Assembly: GCA_910589125.1 (NCBI GenBank)
Contig: CAJURX010000005.1
Location: 71,535 to 135,534, forward strand
Source: an uncultured Eggerthellaceae bacterium
GTDB lineage: Bacteria; Actinomycetota; Coriobacteriia; Coriobacteriales; Eggerthellaceae
Direction of reading: 5' to 3'
DNA length: 64,000 bases
Shown here piece by piece: positions 60,499 to 64,000 of this stretch (position 1 is the first letter of the stretch; each line of letters opens with the position of its first letter). The notes beneath the pieces are model-generated. The model was not told the DNA's origin and searched no databases. It saw only the letters and a program-made list of their open reading frames with translations. The position numbers and the translations under genes were made by a program.

Positions 60499-61440
60499 TC
60501 AAGCCCCATGATCCCCAAGGCTCATCTCAGCGAAGTCCAGGAACTCATTCGCCCGCCCGTTCTCCATGAGCGCGCACATGCAGACCGTCATGACGGTATC
60601 TCCCCCGTCCAGCTGCTTCCAACAGATGTCATCCCGCTCGCTCAAGCCCGCATTCCCCAGCATGCCCGACGAGGTGAGCATCACGGCGCGCCGATCGAAA
60701 TCTGACAGGAAGAACGCGGCAGGGGACGCGATATCGAAGTGCACCGGCTTCATGAACGCCACCATCCCATGGGATTCGAACAGCGTCTCGGTAGCCTCGC
60801 GTATGTAGTCGAATGCGTCTGTGACGCTGGTCATGATGGGAGTGCAATCGAGCATGTCCAAGGTCAAGCGCTCGGCCTGTGCAAGCGGGTTCTCCTTGCT
60901 CATCCAGACGATGATGGGATCCTTCTTCAAGGGCAGCGCGCGGATCCCCGCATGCGCGCACTCCTCCTCATACATTCGCAAGTCGCCACAGCGGCATGCC
61001 AGCGTCACGTCGAAGATCCGCAGCGGAAGAGCGCTCTCGGGCGTATACCCGATGAGCTTCTCGAAGATCACCTCGCACTCCGGATGCAGCATCTTGAACT
61101 CATTGCGCAGCTGGAAGAGGAGCCCATTGACGATGTTGCCATCCAAGAGCAGCTGCACCTTGAGCATGTTGTCGTAGCGCTGCTGGAGCTTCCGGCATTT
61201 GATGAGGCAATTGTCATAGGAGGAGACGATGGGCGACACCTCTCGCAAGAAGCACTCGCCGACCGGCGTCAGCGAAACGCTCTTGGGACCATGCTCGAGC
61301 AGGTTCAATCCGGTGGTGCGCTCTATCTCGGCGATATGCTTGCTCAAGCACGACTGCGTCACATGCAGGACCTTCGCAGCCTTGCTCAGATTCTGGGAAA
61401 CGGCGAAGACTTGAAACTCTCGCAGCAATTCCAGATCCAT
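60499..61440 (-). CDS. LysR-family transcriptional regulator
   Basis: A 313-residue protein; GGAGGAACGC precedes MDLELLREFQVFAVSQNLSKAAKVLHVTQSCLSKHIAEIERTTGLNLLEHGPKSVSLT, a standard LysR HTH and linker helix. The rest is a type-2 periplasmic-like ligand domain (PLRIFDVTLACRCGD, DPIIVWMSKENPLAQAERLTL). LysR proteins usually act on a neighbouring gene with a small-molecule co-inducer. The closest target is the MFS/CxxC/FKBP/Fe-S operon to the right, transcribed toward it and ended by the hairpin at 61557. Confidence 0.9.
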   Translation of the reverse strand: MDLELLREFQVFAVSQNLSKAAKVLHVTQSCLSKHIAEIERTTGLNLLEHGPKSVSLTPVGECFLREVSPIVSSYDNCLIKCRKLQQRYDNMLKVQLLLDGNIVNGLLFQLRNEFKMLHPECEVIFEKLIGYTPESALPLRIFDVTLACRCGDLRMYEEECAHAGIRALPLKKDPIIVWMSKENPLAQAERLTLDMLDCTPIMTSVTDAFDYIREATETLFESHGMVAFMKPVHFDIASPAAFFLSDFDRRAVMLTSSGMLGNAGLSERDDICWKQLDGGDTVMTVCMCALMENGRANEFLDFAEMSLGDHGA

Positions 61441-61550
61441 GCGTTCCTCCAATCTTGTCGATCGGTGCCATCGTCCAAGGACAAGATGCGCCCTCTCCAA
61501 GAAGGGCTTCGCAAAAGGACGCCCTCAAGGGACGATGCGAACCTCAGTAT

Positions 61551-61594
61551 AGAAGAAGCGAGCGGACAAGGCCGCCTGGCCCTCCCCGCTCGCT
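61551..61594 (-). terminator. terminator after MFS gene 61624-62913
   Basis: AGCGAGCGG and CCGCTCGCT form a perfect 9-bp stem around a partly self-paired 20-base loop (GGGCC/GGCC). On the minus strand it is followed by TCTTCTATA. It lies 30 bases past the MFS stop. Confidence 0.65.
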
Positions 61595-61623
61595 GCAAGC
61601 TCTCCTGATGTAGGTCGCGCGCA

Positions 61624-62913
61624 TCAGCTCTCAACAGGTGCGGGTGAATCCCACTTCATCTTCCCGATGAATCCGCACGCCACCAGAACGCCGATGCCGA
61701 TGAGCACCACGATGGCCATCGCAGCCACGAGCGCTGCCTGGTAGGAGCCGAGCGTCTGGTAGACGAAGCTGATGATCGTGCCGCTGATGCCGCCCATCAG
61801 CCCATTGACGGTCATGAGATTCGAGAAGATCTTCGAGTAATCCTTGTTCCCGTACAGCGAGCGCACGAGCAGCGGATATCCCACGGACACGAGCGCATTA
61901 TGGGTGCCGAACAGGAACGCGCCGATCAAGAGCACCGCAGATATCGGTACGAATGCCCACAGTCCGAAGCCGACCAAGAACGCCACGATGAATACGATGA
62001 ACGTGACCTTCAAGCCAGCACGCCTCTGCATGAATCCGAAGATGATCTTCCCGCAGATGTTTCCCACGGCAGCCACCGAGGTCATGGAAGCGCCCAGCAT
62101 GGCAGCAGCCTGCATGTCCATCGACCCGCTCATCGCCTCGGTCGCGATGGCAACCTGATTGCTGTTGAAGCCCATGCCCATGGACGTGAAGAGGATGACC
62201 ACAACCATGATCCAGAACGGAGCGGTCTTGAGCGCAAGGGAGCGGCTCATGCCGAGCTTCATGGCGTTCGCGCTCTGCGCCTCGAGCTCCGCGTCATAGC
62301 CATAGGGCTCAAGGCCCTTGTCCTCAGGCTTGAACTTGAACACGAACAGCGTCCAGGGGAGCAGGCACACGGCGATGAGCGCAGCGTTCAGCTGGTAGGC
62401 CGTCTGCCATCCCAGGCTCTGGATGATCATGGTGAACAGCGGTGCCCAGCAGAAGGTCCCCACGCCCGTGAAGGCAGCTGCGATGCCCAGGAGCTTCCCG
62501 CTGTACTTCTTGCCGAACCAGTTGCCGATGAGGGTAGGCACCGTCAGCGTGGCGATGCACGGCATGGCAAAGCCCAGCACGCCACCCCAGATCCAGAACC
62601 ACTGCACGCTATTGCCGAAGGAGAATGCGAACACGGCGATGGCGAGCGCGGCCGCGGAGACGGATGTCACCACATTGATGTTCTTGGTCTGGAGGAACTG
62701 CCCCCAGATCGACGTCACGATGCACGACACGATGGAGCACACCGTCATCCAGAGCATCCAGTCACCTGGGCCCACCCCGATCGACGATGATACGGGGAGC
62801 AGATACACCCCGACGATGCTGATCGATGCCGCCATGGATGCGGCATTGACGAAGCAGCATCCTATGAAGATGAGCCATGCGTAATGCAGTCTTCCCTTGT
62901 TGGTCTCAGTCAT
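61624..62913 (-). CDS. MFS transporter
   Basis: A 429-residue, 12-helix carrier whose ATG overlaps the stop of the CxxC protein gene (ATGA at 62910-62913), so translation is coupled. TM1 (LHYAWLIFIGCCFVNAASMAASISIVGVY) and the central loop (FKPEDKGLEPYGYDAELE) match the pattern of the 31190 carrier. It probably moves the substrate or product of the molybdoenzyme whose Fe-S subunit lies at the window edge. Confidence 0.88.
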   Translation of the reverse strand: MTETNKGRLHYAWLIFIGCCFVNAASMAASISIVGVYLLPVSSSIGVGPGDWMLWMTVCSIVSCIVTSIWGQFLQTKNINVVTSVSAAALAIAVFAFSFGNSVQWFWIWGGVLGFAMPCIATLTVPTLIGNWFGKKYSGKLLGIAAAFTGVGTFCWAPLFTMIIQSLGWQTAYQLNAALIAVCLLPWTLFVFKFKPEDKGLEPYGYDAELEAQSANAMKLGMSRSLALKTAPFWIMVVVILFTSMGMGFNSNQVAIATEAMSGSMDMQAAAMLGASMTSVAAVGNICGKIIFGFMQRRAGLKVTFIVFIVAFLVGFGLWAFVPISAVLLIGAFLFGTHNALVSVGYPLLVRSLYGNKDYSKIFSNLMTVNGLMGGISGTIISFVYQTLGSYQAALVAAMAIVVLIGIGVLVACGFIGKMKWDSPAPVES

Positions 62914-63164
62914 CTCTCTGACCTTTCCTCTATCTTGCGCCCTGCGCCCTCCTCATCAGAGAGCCGGGCCTCATCCTTATCTGATCGGGCCTGTGCCCTT
63001 CCCGCTGGCGCGGGCGCTACCCATCCGCATCCGCAGCGCGCTTCCGCCTCCGAGGCGAGCGCGGCCCCGCATGCGGGACACACCCCCTCTGCAGCCACCC
63101 AAAGCGGAGCACCTTGCGTGGCTGCTCGGGGACATGCACCGCAACCTGCGCAGAAGAAGCACAT
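62910..63164 (-). CDS. small CxxCxxCxxC zinc-ribbon protein
   Basis: An 84-residue protein beginning MCFFCAGCGACPR (cysteines at 2, 5, 8 and 11), then CPAC and a degenerate CGCGW pair, and a charged tail ending EERSER. It is the third member of the family with 24260 and 40175, and like 24260 follows an FKBP gene closely (seven bases). It overlaps the MFS start by four bases. The second metal site has lost canonical spacing, so the N-terminal quartet is the conserved part. Confidence 0.68.
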   Translation of the reverse strand: MCFFCAGCGACPRAATQGAPLWVAAEGVCPACGAALASEAEARCGCGWVAPAPAGRAQARSDKDEARLSDEEGAGRKIEERSER

Positions 63165-63171
63165 GGCCGTC

Positions 63172-63606
63172 CTATCCCACAGATACCAATCTCAACCAGT
63201 AGGTGAGCTCCTTGCCGGCGAAGGGGTGGTTGAAGTCGATCGTCACGAGCTGATCGTCTGCCTTGACCACCCTGACGGGGATCGGCTGTCCCGATGCGGG
63301 ATTGGTCCACGGGAACACATCTCCCAGCTGCATCTTCTCCCCGCCCTCGATGGCCGCGCGCGGATACGTTTGGACGCCTTGGGGGTCGTGGGGACCGAAG
63401 CCCTTCTCGCAGGGGATGACGATCGTCCGCTCCTCGCCCGCTTCCATATCCAGCAGCGCCTCATCGATGCCGCGAGGCAGCTGCCCCACGCCCACCACGA
63501 GCTCCTCTGGCTCTCCCGCGGAATGGTCGTCCAGAGGCTCCTCACCGGTCGGCCCTCCCTTGTAGAGAGCCTTGACCACTCTTCCGATCCGCTCTTCGCG
63601 CTCCAT
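63172..63606 (-). CDS. SlyD-like FKBP peptidyl-prolyl isomerase
   Basis: A 144-residue protein of the same length and layout as the 24502 product: FKBP half (GRVVKALYKGGPTGEEPLDDHSAGEP, PRGIDEALLDMEAGEERTIVIPCEKGFG), chaperone flap (PQGVQTYPRAAIEGGEKM) and closing NHPFAGKELTYWLRLVSV. There is no metal-binding tail. It starts 12 bases after the Fe-S gene stop. Repetition of the Fe-S/FKBP/CxxC order at two loci supports a role tied to these enzymes. Confidence 0.88.
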   Translation of the reverse strand: MEREERIGRVVKALYKGGPTGEEPLDDHSAGEPEELVVGVGQLPRGIDEALLDMEAGEERTIVIPCEKGFGPHDPQGVQTYPRAAIEGGEKMQLGDVFPWTNPASGQPIPVRVVKADDQLVTIDFNHPFAGKELTYWLRLVSVG

Positions 63607-63618
63607 GCTATCGCCGCC

Positions 63619-64000
63619 TCACTGCTCGTTGAGCTCTTCCACGTTCCTCACGTCAGAATCATCCCGGTGCGTTGCGAACTCCACCTGCACGTTCGCATCC
63701 ACCTCCATGGCCGCAGCCCTGCGCCGATTCGCATCATCCTTCCTGGCCGACACGAAGGCCCCACGCGCCTCATAGGGCTTGTACTGCGGGACGAAGAGGA
63801 CTTGCTTGGGCTTCTCCTCCATGAATGCTGCCAGCTCCGCAACAGGCCCATACTTCATGACATCGGCAAGGCAGTGGTGCACGCATGCCGGCTCGCGCCC
63901 CTTGGCGGTGCGCTCAGCGCAGAGGTCGCAGAGGTCGGTGGGGAGGGGCACCTTGTTCCAGTTCATGTGCCCCGGCTCGATCTCCCACGGACCGTCGTCC
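63619..64000 (-). CDS. 4Fe-4S subunit of a further molybdoenzyme, C-terminal fragment
   Basis: The minus frame is open to the window edge. It encodes DDGPWEIEPGHMNWNKVPLPTDLCDLCAERTAKGREPACVHHCLADVMKYGPVAELAAF and a charged tail. This matches the second cluster region of the 25025 product (DGPWKIND … CDMCAERTAKGREPMCVHHC), including KPKQVLFVPQYKPYEARGAFVS, so both belong to one subfamily. The N-terminal CxxCxxC motif and the catalytic gene should lie just beyond the right edge. Confidence 0.88.
   Translation of the reverse strand, partial: DDGPWEIEPGHMNWNKVPLPTDLCDLCAERTAKGREPACVHHCLADVMKYGPVAELAAFMEEKPKQVLFVPQYKPYEARGAFVSARKDDANRRRAAAMEVDANVQVEFATHRDDSDVRNVEELNEQ

Overview
The window looks like chromosomal DNA of a high-GC anaerobic actinobacterium of the Eggerthellaceae/Coriobacteriia type (inference). 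The pointers are several cytoplasmic molybdopterin (DMSO-reductase family) enzymes with small 4Fe-4S partners, many MFS carriers, LuxR regulators fused to a polytopic membrane domain, a peptidase/amino-acid permease operon, and pervasive 'gatgcg/gcatcc' codon style. No species is claimed.

Layout. 1-2.5 kb: 5' end of an amidohydrolase, a tRNA-Ala(GGC) with terminator, a RelB-like/PIN toxin-antitoxin pair and a ZIP transporter. 2.5-14 kb: a peptide and amino-acid utilisation block. Two APC permeases, an S10 carboxypeptidase-like protein, a C45-like hydrolase and a C1 aminopeptidase run leftwards as a likely operon; a C69 dipeptidase runs rightwards from the same regulatory region. 14-21.5 kb: a biotin-synthase-like radical SAM enzyme, a DUF4418 protein, and a six-gene leftward operon pairing a taurine/nitrate-type importer (two different permeases, ATPase, Tat lipoprotein) with a MacB/FtsX-type ABC pair. 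21.6-23.2 kb: an autoinhibited Fic-domain gene with an N-terminal HTH, flanked by two collinear 281-bp structured direct repeats.

23.2-40.4 kb: the main metabolic island. Three catalytic subunit/Fe-S modules, two MFS carriers and two transmembrane LuxR regulators all lie on the minus strand. The leftmost module continues through a translationally coupled tail: SlyD-like FKBP, a tiny CxxCxxCxxC protein, a DnaA-like AAA+ ATPase and a small acidic protein. The same Fe-S/FKBP/CxxC order returns at the right edge (62.9-64 kb), followed by an MFS carrier. I regard this tail as the best candidate for an undescribed maturation or quality-control system. Two of the Fe-S genes (28,034 and 33,973) share 352 identical bases although their catalytic partners have diverged.

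40.5-49 kb: a binding lipoprotein beside a hybrid sensor kinase, a TetR/membrane-protein pair, a MerR-TipAS/DNA glycosylase pair, a gamma carbonic anhydrase and a HAD phosphatase. About 49.2-53.6 and 55.3-60.5 kb are visibly AT-richer and carry defence-style genes (AlbA_2/ATPase regulator, YobI-type P-loop NTPase, an unknown protein). Two of these are interrupted at homopolymers. A beta carbonic anhydrase and an SPFH protein lie between. A LysR regulator and an MFS carrier lead to the right edge.

Five copies of a short palindromic repeat (core GGGCGCAGCTTGCCTGCGCCC) are scattered between genes. No rRNA, CRISPR array, transposase or integrase was seen.
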